Source: Anaerovorax sp. IOR16
Lineage (GTDB): Bacteria; Bacillota; Clostridia; Peptostreptococcales; Anaerovoracaceae
Direction: 5' to 3'
DNA length: 64,000 nucleotides
Assembly (NCBI RefSeq): GCF_017168145.1
Contig: NZ_JADQTL010000009.1
Coordinates: 992,001-1,056,000 of the forward strand
Shown here: piece after piece, positions 52,297 through 61,564 of the stretch
Layout of the letters: every line of letters begins with the position of its first letter
How positions within the stretch are numbered: the first letter of the stretch is position 1
The notes under the pieces: generated by a model
Told to the model about the DNA's origin: nothing
What the model saw: the letters and a program-made list of their open reading frames with translations, nothing else
Database searches by the model: none
Program-made: the position numbers and the translations under genes

Positions 52297-54554
52297 TAAC
52301 TCTCCTTTACTCCGTTTTTTAAAAGCGTCTCAAGCATTGTGTTTCTATCAAAATTTTCTTTCTTTTTTAGTGCAGTATTAATAGTTTTGATATCGCCTAA
52401 ATGAAAACATTTTTCTGTCGCTCTACTTGCACCAACATATAATAAATTGGAATTAAGCATGTATGTGTGAGCCTTTGGCGTTACTAATATAACTACTTTA
52501 AATTGTCCCCCTTGTGATTTATGGGTTGAAATAGAATATGCTAATCGAATATTTGACAAATTATTTTTCTTGCAATAAATTAATACGTTATCGTAATCTA
52601 TTACAATTGCATTTTTTTCAATTTTAATTATTTTACCGATTTCACCATTAGCGATAAATGTAGTATCGTCTTCATTAATAAATTCTTGATTATATTTAAT
52701 TGCCTTATAATCATTATTAATATTTATTACAATATCATTTATTCTAAATTCTGTTTCACCGAATTTAATATATGATTCAGGATTTTTATTAACTGCATTT
52801 TGCGTTGATTTATTAATCTTCACTGTCCCATATTCGCCCTTGTTATAGCATGATAATACTGCAATTTCGTCTAGTTTATATCCTTGTGATAATATTTTTT
52901 TATAAACACTAACGGTATAATCTACAATTTTATCTTGTGTAATTGGCATAAATGCATATGATTTATCTTTCCCGAATACCTGTAGCCCTTTTTTGTTCTT
53001 ATCAAGATATTCTTTTTGCATTCGTATATCCGTAGCAACTGTCATTAACCCACCTTCGCCGTATCTGAATATTTTATCAAGAGTAACAGTAGGTATTAAA
53101 TTGCAATGTAATAAATCATATAATACGTTCCCTGCACCAACTGAAGGTATTTGTGCATCGTCACCGATTATCAGTAATTTTGTTCTTGAAAAATCAATCG
53201 CTTCTAATAATCTTTTAAACAAGAAAACATCTATCATTGAAGACTCGTCTACTATTACAACATCGTATGGTAATGGATTATCTTCATTATAAAACCAATT
53301 TGATGGTGGCATATATCCCAATCCCCTATGAATTGTGCTTGCATGTCTTTTGGCGTATCCAGCCAAGACTTTGGACGCCCTTCCTGTCGGTGCTAATAAT
53401 AGAAGGCTTTTATTATAATCTTTTAACATATTAATTAATGCTTTACTTGATGAAGATTTGCCACTACCGCCAAATCCATTTAAGATTACAATATTATAAT
53501 TACAAATATATTCTGATGTTTTACATTGATTTTCTGTAAGTTCAAAATCGTCTAATTTATTGTATTTCTTGTAATCACAATTCCATTGAGTATTTATACT
53601 CAACCCTTTTAGTATTTTTTCAGCTATATATTTTTCTGTTTCATATGTATCAAGTTTACAAACCCTTAATGTGTTTATATCAAAATATATATTATTATTT
53701 TTTGATTTTATAATAGACAGAAAATGATGTATTGCATCCTTAGTAAGTATTTCACATTCATTTTTTAATTCTTTTATATTTATAAATGTATTTCCATTAT
53801 TTTCATTTTCGTCTAATATATAATCTACACAGGCTTTCATTCTTTGATAAGATGTTTTTAAATCAAAATTAAAGTATAATATTGGTTTTTTGCCTTGTTT
53901 AATATTTTTTTTAGATTCTTTATCAATTCGTAATAATAATTCATCGGCTGTTTTAAATCCTATTCTGCTTAATCCACATAAGCAATCGTAAGGCTTATCT
54001 CTAATTACTTCTCTTACTTTTTCAATAGATGGATATTTTTCATAAAGTTTCTTTAAGATTGAAATGCTAAATAGTCCTTGAAATTCTTCAACTAAATCGG
54101 CTAATTTGAAATTTTCTATTACCTTATTTTTTATAACATTAAACGTGTATTCTTTTATTCCTTTTGTTTTTGACAAATCGATATCATTTAATTTATCCTT
54201 TATAATTCTGTCTACGATATCAGGATACACACTTAACAATGTGTTGGCTTGATTTACAGTTAAAATTTCATATAAAAAATTTCTTTGTGCAGAAAGTGTG
54301 GTTGGTTTTTCTCTTTTTATATTGATTGCCTTATATCCAATTCCATTATTATCAGCTACTTCTAAACCTTTTACTAAATATTCAACACCTAAATTAAGCT
54401 CTTGAATATTCCCTTTGATTGTGGCTGTTCCATATTTTGTAATTTTTACATCTGGATATTCAAGAGAATTTACTAAAACACCATATATTTTAAAATCATC
54501 GCTAGAATATACGCACCTATCAATAGTACATTTGAATTCTAATATTTTATCCAT
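52296..54554 (-). CDS. RecD2-like SF1 DNA helicase
   Basis: 752 residues. N-terminal OB-like and helix-hairpin-helix regions (about 1-330; GLSRIGFKTADELLL) precede the helicase core: Walker A LNGFGGSGKSSSSKAL, motif Ia LAPTGRASKVLAGYAKRHAS, motif II VVIVDESSMIDVF, IGDDAQIPSVGAGNVLYDLL and the C-terminal AYSISTHKSQGGQFKVVIL with YVGASRATEK. A 5'-3' helicase of the RecD2/TraA class. It overlaps the ligase gene by one base. Start after AAGGTGGTGAT. Confidence 0.9.
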   Translation of the reverse strand: MDKILEFKCTIDRCVYSSDDFKIYGVLVNSLEYPDVKITKYGTATIKGNIQELNLGVEYLVKGLEVADNNGIGYKAINIKREKPTTLSAQRNFLYEILTVNQANTLLSVYPDIVDRIIKDKLNDIDLSKTKGIKEYTFNVIKNKVIENFKLADLVEEFQGLFSISILKKLYEKYPSIEKVREVIRDKPYDCLCGLSRIGFKTADELLLRIDKESKKNIKQGKKPILYFNFDLKTSYQRMKACVDYILDENENNGNTFINIKELKNECEILTKDAIHHFLSIIKSKNNNIYFDINTLRVCKLDTYETEKYIAEKILKGLSINTQWNCDYKKYNKLDDFELTENQCKTSEYICNYNIVILNGFGGSGKSSSSKALINMLKDYNKSLLLLAPTGRASKVLAGYAKRHASTIHRGLGYMPPSNWFYNEDNPLPYDVVIVDESSMIDVFLFKRLLEAIDFSRTKLLIIGDDAQIPSVGAGNVLYDLLHCNLIPTVTLDKIFRYGEGGLMTVATDIRMQKEYLDKNKKGLQVFGKDKSYAFMPITQDKIVDYTVSVYKKILSQGYKLDEIAVLSCYNKGEYGTVKINKSTQNAVNKNPESYIKFGETEFRINDIVININNDYKAIKYNQEFINEDDTTFIANGEIGKIIKIEKNAIVIDYDNVLIYCKKNNLSNIRLAYSISTHKSQGGQFKVVILVTPKAHTYMLNSNLLYVGASRATEKCFHLGDIKTINTALKKKENFDRNTMLETLLKNGVKES

Positions 54555-54566
54555 TTTATCACCACC

Positions 54567-57500
54567 TTAATAAACCTCCCATAATGCCACAATCTGTTCT
54601 ATTTCGTTTGTTTTAGTCCACTTGCCATTTATCATTTTCATCTTATTTTTTTCTTTAAATTCTTTTATATTGATTACATTTCCATCTTTAAAAGGATTTT
54701 CAATAAATCTTTTACCTTGTGTAATCTTAGTTTTTAAAGTTTCACCTATTCTTAAATTATACAATGTTAAATACGGCTTACTTTTATCTTTGTAGAACTT
54801 TGTTTCAACTACATAATACATATCTTTAGGTGCTTTCGGATTAATGTATATAATGTACTCCAAATAATTGATTTCATACTTAATTTGCTCTTTAATTGAT
54901 AGTGGCTTGTTTTCGATATCTTTACATAATTCATTAATCAATCCCATATTATCAATTTCTTTATATAAAGCTTTGGTTTCTTTATTTGAATACCTACCAA
55001 TAACATCTTCACTTAGATTTAATTTATCAAGTTTTGATTTATTAATTTGTCTACAGTGTCTAAAATCATCATATATACCGATAATATTTAATAGGTATTT
55101 ATTTTTACCAAATACACTGAAGAAATTTAATATAGTTAAAATCTTCAACTGTCTTGCATCAACCGATGTTTTACTATGAATATCATCTAATAATTCAATA
55201 AATGATTTATATGTATTATTATTTGCTAAATCCAATAATTCATTTGCTATTATAGCATTACAATATTTAATAGAACGAATTCCTTTATATATAGTATTAT
55301 TATCTTTATCAATTGTATAATCAGATAAAGATTTTCCGAATTGTATCGGTTTTATTTTTATATTATATTGTTTTGCTAATTCAATGCCGTTATTTGTATC
55401 CTCTTTATTTTCTGCTCTGTTTAGATATGCTGCTATAAATTCAATTGGGTAATACGTTCTTAATGCCACACATTCATACCCGTTCATTGAATATGCTGTA
55501 GAATGGTTATATCCAAATTGATACTCACTAGAATCGCTAATTATTTGAACAAATTGTTTGGCTTCTTCTTCCGCAATATTTCTTTCTTTTGGTGAATGGT
55601 TACAATAACCTTTTAATATTTTAGGTAATTGCTCTTTTAAACCATCCATATCTTTTTTTCCTATACAGTTATGAACAATTAAATTATTAGCTATGTAGTT
55701 ATGATTATTTTTAACTTCTATATCAAAAACATTATTTTCACCTAAAAACTTAATCGATTTAACTCTAACTGGTAAGTATTCTGCAAATAACAACCTATAT
55801 GTATATGGGCAATATAAATGTTGAATTATATTTTTAGCCTTAATATCACTAATTCCAAACTCATTTTTATGGACTTCTAAATCAGATGTATTATACCTAT
55901 CTCCAATTTTATATCCAACTGAACGTAAACTCGTATTTGTTTTTTTACTCATACTTAAAATTTCTTTTTTACATTCATTAGGTAACAAATAATTAAACTT
56001 AGATAAATTATTTTTAGCATTATTAATTATAGTTGAAAATTCATTATATTTTTTTCCAATTATATATGGTAAAATTTTATTCTGAAAATTCATCAGGGAA
56101 TTTACCTGCCTAATATATAGTCTATATGAATAATAATTATAATCCGAAATAAATTGTTTATCTATGTATGAATAAATATTATGTTTCAATAACAATGATT
56201 TAATTTGTAATGCCAACATTTCACTTGTAGTATAATATTCAATCATAGATTGCGAAAAATTATATCCTCCGTCAGTATTAAATAATCCAGCAAGTAAATT
56301 TGATAATTTACTTCCTTTTGGATATAACATAATTTCATCTGGTAAATGTTTGTTGTCTGCCTTTTGTCTCAAATTATATTTATCTAATAAGTTAATAACT
56401 GATTTTTTATAGTTGTCACTTTTTATATAAATACTATAAATAAAGTCTACATCTACTCCGTTTTGTGTATTCGTATAAAATTTACATAAGTTTTTATTAC
56501 GTAATCTTTTGTTTACACAGTCTTTAAATTTATTAATTAAAATCAATTCTGAATTAGTAAAATGTAAATTACTATCTTTGCCTATAGTTCCATCACCCAT
56601 CAACATACCAATCAAAAACATATCTGTTTCACTAAGTCTATTAGACGGCTTTAAATTGTCCGTCTGAGGATTAATAGATTTAGGTGTCATAATAAAATCA
56701 TTTGTAGTAAGTTCTTTAATTTGAACCCACCCTCTTTGTGTCAACATTTTATGATTATCGGTTGCATTTATAATATATCCATGTTGTGTTTCTACGCTAT
56801 AAGTCTGTTTAAAACCATTATTGAATACATTCACAACAGATTGTGGTTCTGATATATTATTTTGATTATAACTTTGAACTATATCTCCTACCTTAATATC
56901 TTTAATTTTTTTATAATCCCCGTTACCCATCATTATTAAAGTATTCTCATCTACACATCTTCTCGTAGTATCAGCAGACGAACCACTAAAATCACATATA
57001 TCAGTCAAAAATTTAATTGTGTCTTCTTGGAATATCAAAAATCCTCTATTATCTTTTAATAATTCATCAATTTCCTTAGACGGATTGTTATTAAACTCCC
57101 CAGCAATTAATCTATCTCTATATGATTTTCCAGATGGTCGTAATGCTGCATTTACCATCGACATATGATTAATTGTTGTAGGCTTAAAATCTTTAAGTAA
57201 CGAAAATGCATAATCCCCTTCAAATTGAAATACTCCTTGTTGCGATGTAATCATGTTATTCCAAATATTTCTATCGTTCCAATTTACATCATAAGATTTT
57301 GGATATGGTATGCCAGCATATTTACATGCATCTTTAATTATGCCTACAGTTTTCAATCCTAAAATATCAAATTTAACATAGTTTAAGGAATCAACTGATT
57401 TCATAGCACATGTTGACACAGGAGTATTTAAATCTCCGTCCCTATAAAACAAACCTATATTATCAGCTAAAGTTACTGGTGAACCAATAATACCACTAGG

Positions 57501-59300
57501 ATGAACCCCTTTTGCCACAATAGTCCCTTTTAATCCATCTAAATAATAAAATAAATCTTGATTTTCTTTAATTAAATTATCGTATTCATGTTTTAGTTTA
57601 TCTGCTTTATTTTTAATATTTTGTTGGTTAATTCTTGATATATATATATTATGATTATCAAAAGTAATTGTAGACGAGTCTAATATTTTATCCTCTATTA
57701 AATCTTCAATATTTACTTCTTCTTGAATAATTTTTCCATAAGATAAATATAACTCTTCGAATTTATTTTTAATCTCTTTTACCTTATCTAAATCTTTATA
57801 CCCAAGACCACCAGCCAATACATCTATACAGCCCCTATCTTGCAATGTACTAAACGCAGCTATGTATGCTGTTTTTTGTGGAGTAAATCTATCTATAATA
57901 TATTTGTAGACTTTTTCTCTATCTTCGGATGCAAAATCAATATCTATATCGCCAAGACTAACTCTATCTTCATTACAAAATCTTGAAAATACGGTATTCC
58001 ATAACAAAGGGTCAACATCTGTTATGTTTGTAATATAGGCAATTGTACTACCACATACGCTACCTCTACCTGTTCCTCGTGGGATGTCATTTTCTTCACA
58101 CCAATTTACTAATTCAGACATAAACATCATAAAGCTTTCCATACCCAATTTACACATAACTTTAAACTCTTCTGCAATTTTCAAATAATATTTTTTTATA
58201 GATTCTGAATCTGGTGTTTTTAATGCAGTTTTGTATACATCTTCACTTATCGGATTTTCATCTATTGGTAATCCACTCTTTAAATAATTTTCATAAGTTA
58301 AAATGATTTTACTTGATAGATTTAATGCACCAGATTTGCGTTTTTTATTGAATTCAGTACAAATTAATTCTTTCCATTGTTCTCTAACATTATCACCATA
58401 TAATGTTGGATATTTAAATGATTTATCTAATTCAAATTCTTCAACCATATTTGCTAGAATATTTGTATTTTCTATCGCTTCTAAATAGATTTTTTCATCC
58501 AATGCGTTTTGTATTTTAAACGCTTCAACTAATTCATCATATGTCTTCCACGTTAAATCAAATTCATCTTCTTCACCATAAAAATTATCTTTGTAAATCT
58601 GATATATTTTTCTACATTCTGCTTTGTATTGACTTGAAGAATGCGTATCAGTCCCAGCTATCAATGGAATATTTTTCTCTTTTGATATTTTAAAAAGATA
58701 TTTATTATATTCAATTTGTGATTTATAATTATGATATTGAACCTCAAGAAAACATCTATGACGATTTTTATGCAACCAATTAATTAGTTTATCTAATGCA
58801 AATCTAAATTCTTCATCATTGTTTATATTCCATCTGTTTAAAGGCGAAGCCAAGCAAGCAGTAGTCACAATTATATTATCACTTGTGTTCATAAGTTCCT
58901 CTAGTGATATACGTGGATTATAATACATATGTCTATCACTATTATCTTCCATTACCCCTTTAGAACTTGCTATTGATATTAGATTATTAAGTTCTAAAAC
59001 TCCATTAAAATTTTTTGCATATAATCCAATATGACTACCTCTATCATCGTCTTCCAATCTTCTGCATAAATACAATTCAATTCCGTGTATGTATTTAATT
59101 CCAGCTTTATCACAATCTTGCTTCTTTTTAATCCAATCATATATTCCACCATGATTTGAGAATGCTATGGCTTTCATCCCTTGTTTTTTAGCAAGTTTTA
59201 TATATTCTTTATATTTTGTGCATGAATCCGCATATCCATTACAATTACTTGTATCATCATGGCAATGATGAACCGTGTAATATTTTATATTAATCACCAC
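54567..59300 (-). CDS. dnaE: DNA polymerase III alpha subunit with intein
   Basis: 1577 codons from the GTG at 59300, or 1573 from a better-placed ATA at 59288. The product is the phage replicative polymerase. PHP domain first (YYTVHHCHDDTSNCNGYADS; CHD and NHGG motifs). The C-family palm has LGDIDIDFASEDREKV (about 448) and YVKFDILGLK (about 642), the three catalytic Asp. GTGRGSVCGSTIAYI lies before them. Residues 782-1211 are an intein inserted after ADTTRR. The extein is about 1147 residues, normal for DnaE. It ends with a helix-hairpin-helix/OB part. SPbeta carries a comparable polymerase (YorL). Confidence 0.93.
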   Translation of the reverse strand: MVINIKYYTVHHCHDDTSNCNGYADSCTKYKEYIKLAKKQGMKAIAFSNHGGIYDWIKKKQDCDKAGIKYIHGIELYLCRRLEDDDRGSHIGLYAKNFNGVLELNNLISIASSKGVMEDNSDRHMYYNPRISLEELMNTSDNIIVTTACLASPLNRWNINNDEEFRFALDKLINWLHKNRHRCFLEVQYHNYKSQIEYNKYLFKISKEKNIPLIAGTDTHSSSQYKAECRKIYQIYKDNFYGEEDEFDLTWKTYDELVEAFKIQNALDEKIYLEAIENTNILANMVEEFELDKSFKYPTLYGDNVREQWKELICTEFNKKRKSGALNLSSKIILTYENYLKSGLPIDENPISEDVYKTALKTPDSESIKKYYLKIAEEFKVMCKLGMESFMMFMSELVNWCEENDIPRGTGRGSVCGSTIAYITNITDVDPLLWNTVFSRFCNEDRVSLGDIDIDFASEDREKVYKYIIDRFTPQKTAYIAAFSTLQDRGCIDVLAGGLGYKDLDKVKEIKNKFEELYLSYGKIIQEEVNIEDLIEDKILDSSTITFDNHNIYISRINQQNIKNKADKLKHEYDNLIKENQDLFYYLDGLKGTIVAKGVHPSGIIGSPVTLADNIGLFYRDGDLNTPVSTCAMKSVDSLNYVKFDILGLKTVGIIKDACKYAGIPYPKSYDVNWNDRNIWNNMITSQQGVFQFEGDYAFSLLKDFKPTTINHMSMVNAALRPSGKSYRDRLIAGEFNNNPSKEIDELLKDNRGFLIFQEDTIKFLTDICDFSGSSADTTRRCVDENTLIMMGNGDYKKIKDIKVGDIVQSYNQNNISEPQSVVNVFNNGFKQTYSVETQHGYIINATDNHKMLTQRGWVQIKELTTNDFIMTPKSINPQTDNLKPSNRLSETDMFLIGMLMGDGTIGKDSNLHFTNSELILINKFKDCVNKRLRNKNLCKFYTNTQNGVDVDFIYSIYIKSDNYKKSVINLLDKYNLRQKADNKHLPDEIMLYPKGSKLSNLLAGLFNTDGGYNFSQSMIEYYTTSEMLALQIKSLLLKHNIYSYIDKQFISDYNYYSYRLYIRQVNSLMNFQNKILPYIIGKKYNEFSTIINNAKNNLSKFNYLLPNECKKEILSMSKKTNTSLRSVGYKIGDRYNTSDLEVHKNEFGISDIKAKNIIQHLYCPYTYRLLFAEYLPVRVKSIKFLGENNVFDIEVKNNHNYIANNLIVHNCIGKKDMDGLKEQLPKILKGYCNHSPKERNIAEEEAKQFVQIISDSSEYQFGYNHSTAYSMNGYECVALRTYYPIEFIAAYLNRAENKEDTNNGIELAKQYNIKIKPIQFGKSLSDYTIDKDNNTIYKGIRSIKYCNAIIANELLDLANNNTYKSFIELLDDIHSKTSVDARQLKILTILNFFSVFGKNKYLLNIIGIYDDFRHCRQINKSKLDKLNLSEDVIGRYSNKETKALYKEIDNMGLINELCKDIENKPLSIKEQIKYEINYLEYIIYINPKAPKDMYYVVETKFYKDKSKPYLTLYNLRIGETLKTKITQGKRFIENPFKDGNVINIKEFKEKNKMKMINGKWTKTNEIEQIVALWEVY
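55668..56957 (-). other. Intein with LAGLIDADG homing endonuclease
   Basis: 430 residues in the polymerase gene. It begins with Cys (CVDENTLIMMGNGDYKKIKD, block A), has block B in NATDNHKMLTQRGW, and ends FDIEVKNNHNYIANNLIVHN (blocks F and G), directly followed by the required Cys of the C-extein (CIGKKDMDG). Two LAGLIDADG motifs (FLIGMLMGDGTIG and NLLAGLFNTDGGYN) keep their acidic residues. All splicing residues are present, so self-excision to restore TTRR-CIGKK is expected. Confidence 0.95.
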
Positions 59301-59303
59301 CTA

Positions 59304-60482
59304 TTATAAATCATTTAGGAATTCCAATAAATCATTTTCATTATTATTATCTTCTGTATCTTTTTGAATTTCGTCATCTACGAATAATTCTTTTTCTTTT
59401 AAATAAGCATCATATGGTTTATGTAGTTTCCTACTGTATCCACATAAGGTACTTAAATAAAATTCATTTTCTTGTGTTACTTCCTGCCAAAATATATTTT
59501 CGTCTTTGGTTTTTTCATACTCTTTAGTTTTTTCTTCTATTTCCTTAATAGTAGATGTAAATTCATCTTTTAATTCATTTATTCTTTCTTCTGATAAAGA
59601 AACTTCCACATAACAATCTGATATCACAAACTTATCTTTTATTTCTTCTGGTAGTGAAGAAATGTCATTTTTTAATACAATATTTTCTATATGTTTTTCA
59701 ATTTCATTTTCTTCATAACCTTCTTTTTTTAACCACATCTTTACAGTATTAATTAAACTTTCGCCTAGAATATGACGCTCAATTTGTCTTTCTTTCCATT
59801 TACCATTGGCTTGCAGATATTTCACAGAAACATATTTAAGGAAATTCCATCTACAAATAATATCTTCCAGTGGAATTTTCAATGCCTGCCTAATACCTTC
59901 AGCATATATTACTAATTGACCACATTCTTTTTCTACTTTTTTACCTTTATAAATTGTAGATGTTTTCCAATCTGTTATGACTACCTTGTTTTTTTCATTC
60001 CCGTTATTATCTTTGTATTTTTCAATATGTAAAAAATCAATATATCCTTGTAATATTATTCCATTTATATTAATTACAATGAAGTGTTCAATTTTATTTT
60101 TAAAAGGGATAATTTGATGATTTTCAAAAAAATGCCGTAAACAATTTTTGTATTTATTTGCAATCTTTTCATTTTTTTCATTATCATTTCTATTGTATTT
60201 TAATTCTGCTAAATTCATAGTGAGTAAATAATCTTCGTATTGTGATAACATATCTTTATATTCTATTTTTTTATTATAGAAATCTTCAATAATTTGATGT
60301 GTATATCCACCAGAAACAGCGTATATACCATTTGTTCTATCTTCTTTTAAATGGAGTATATATTTTAAAAAATATTCATATGTATCTGTTTTATATGTAT
60401 TGTATTTACTCCAAGACCATAATGTATTTACTCCAAACTTCTTTTTAATCTTTTCTAATTCTTCTTTTGTTTTTCTTGCCAA
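59304..60482 (-). CDS. RecB-like PD-(D/E)XK nuclease
   Basis: 392 residues. TLWSWSKYNTYKTDTYEYFL at the N-terminus is the usual opening of AddB/Cas4-like nucleases, GGYTHQIIEDFYNKK holds the first His/Glu, and QGYIDFLHIEK with VVITDWKTSTIYKG gives the D...DxK core, followed by ECGQLVIYAEGIRQAL (the QhxxY motif). It probably processes DNA ends in replication or recombination. The start is a TTG, 11 bases after AGGAAG; it overlaps the primase gene by 28 bases. Confidence 0.85.
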   Translation of the reverse strand: MARKTKEELEKIKKKFGVNTLWSWSKYNTYKTDTYEYFLKYILHLKEDRTNGIYAVSGGYTHQIIEDFYNKKIEYKDMLSQYEDYLLTMNLAELKYNRNDNEKNEKIANKYKNCLRHFFENHQIIPFKNKIEHFIVININGIILQGYIDFLHIEKYKDNNGNEKNKVVITDWKTSTIYKGKKVEKECGQLVIYAEGIRQALKIPLEDIICRWNFLKYVSVKYLQANGKWKERQIERHILGESLINTVKMWLKKEGYEENEIEKHIENIVLKNDISSLPEEIKDKFVISDCYVEVSLSEERINELKDEFTSTIKEIEEKTKEYEKTKDENIFWQEVTQENEFYLSTLCGYSRKLHKPYDAYLKEKELFVDDEIQKDTEDNNNENDLLEFLNDL

Positions 60483-61537
60483 TCTTTATACAACTTCCTC
60501 TCATTAGCATCATATTTTACCTTATGCTTCAACATAAAACGATATTTTTTATCTTCTAAATCTGCTGGGCTATCTTTGCTTCCTTTAGTTATTAATCCCC
60601 ATATATCATACATATAGTAAATATTTCTAATTGGATAAAATTTATCACATTCTTTTCTTATATGATTAATATCGATTCCTTCATCAAAACATAGAATAAT
60701 ACCTACATTTAAACTTAATAATATTTTTACTTGCTCACCAGTTATTTCACAATTTCCTATTGATGTACCTGTACCATCTTTTCTCGAATATCTTTTTAAA
60801 ACCGACTTCTGTGATTCAAATACTACAACATATCCAGTTTCTTGTATTGTTTTATAATTTTCATTTAAGCCATAAATATTATTACCTTTTGGATATGTAT
60901 CTGATAGTTTGAAATACTTTGGTATATCTAATAGTTCATAATTTTCAATGGTGGTACGTCCACCAATTCCAATATATTCATTATCATCGCCATCCCATTT
61001 CCTCTCTGGGATTACTATTCTTTTTCTGTCATAAGAATATCCAATATTAAATCTTTCACAAGCAAACGGCATTATACCTTCACGAACCCAATTAATATGC
61101 GGAAGCTTTATATATTCTTTCAAACAACTATTGTCATATACAGGAATATCTTTATTAACTATGTATTTATGTCTTTTCACCTTTTTAAATATTTGCAATG
61201 GGTCTTTTTTTTCAATATCTTCTTTTAATTTTTTTGTTTTAAATTCATATTTTAGACCTAGTATTTTATGAATAAATTTATTCGCCTTACCAAATGAAAT
61301 ATTCTTAATTTCCATTACAAGTGTAAATATATCACCCAAAACACTACCATTTTCAGTTCTAATAGCAACTGATAATGAATCTTTTTTTATACATACTGCT
61401 GTTTTATTTCTTTTTTCAGGCAAGGCGGCTCTCCATTCGGTTGCATATTCTTTTATACTATGACAATCTAATGAATGTAAAATATCCGCTATTAAATTAT
61501 TTTCAACTATATACTCTTTTAAATCATTTGCATTAAT
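60455..61537 (-). CDS. DnaG-type primase
   Basis: About 360 residues. From an ATT at 61535-61537 the frame gives a CHC2-like N-terminal part (ILHSLDCHSIKEYATEWRAA, then KTAVCIKKDSLSVAI), the FACERFNIGYSYDRKRIVIP segment typical of phage primases, and a TOPRIM domain (YVVVFESQKSVLKRYSR; IILCFDEGID with the Asp pair spacing). A TTG at 61421-61423 would start the protein inside the zinc-ribbon region and has no ribosome site. It would prime DNA synthesis for the phage polymerase and DnaB-like helicase. Confidence 0.82.
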   Translation of the reverse strand: MNANDLKEYIVENNLIADILHSLDCHSIKEYATEWRAALPEKRNKTAVCIKKDSLSVAIRTENGSVLGDIFTLVMEIKNISFGKANKFIHKILGLKYEFKTKKLKEDIEKKDPLQIFKKVKRHKYIVNKDIPVYDNSCLKEYIKLPHINWVREGIMPFACERFNIGYSYDRKRIVIPERKWDGDDNEYIGIGGRTTIENYELLDIPKYFKLSDTYPKGNNIYGLNENYKTIQETGYVVVFESQKSVLKRYSRKDGTGTSIGNCEITGEQVKILLSLNVGIILCFDEGIDINHIRKECDKFYPIRNIYYMYDIWGLITKGSKDSPADLEDKKYRFMLKHKVKYDANERKLYKDWQEKQKKN

Positions 61538-61564
61538 TTACGTTCACCGCCTTACAAATTGTCT

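Noticed and set aside
61421-61423. TTG as start of the primase
   Set aside because: No ribosome site, and 38 upstream codons in the same frame look like the primase zinc-ribbon region.
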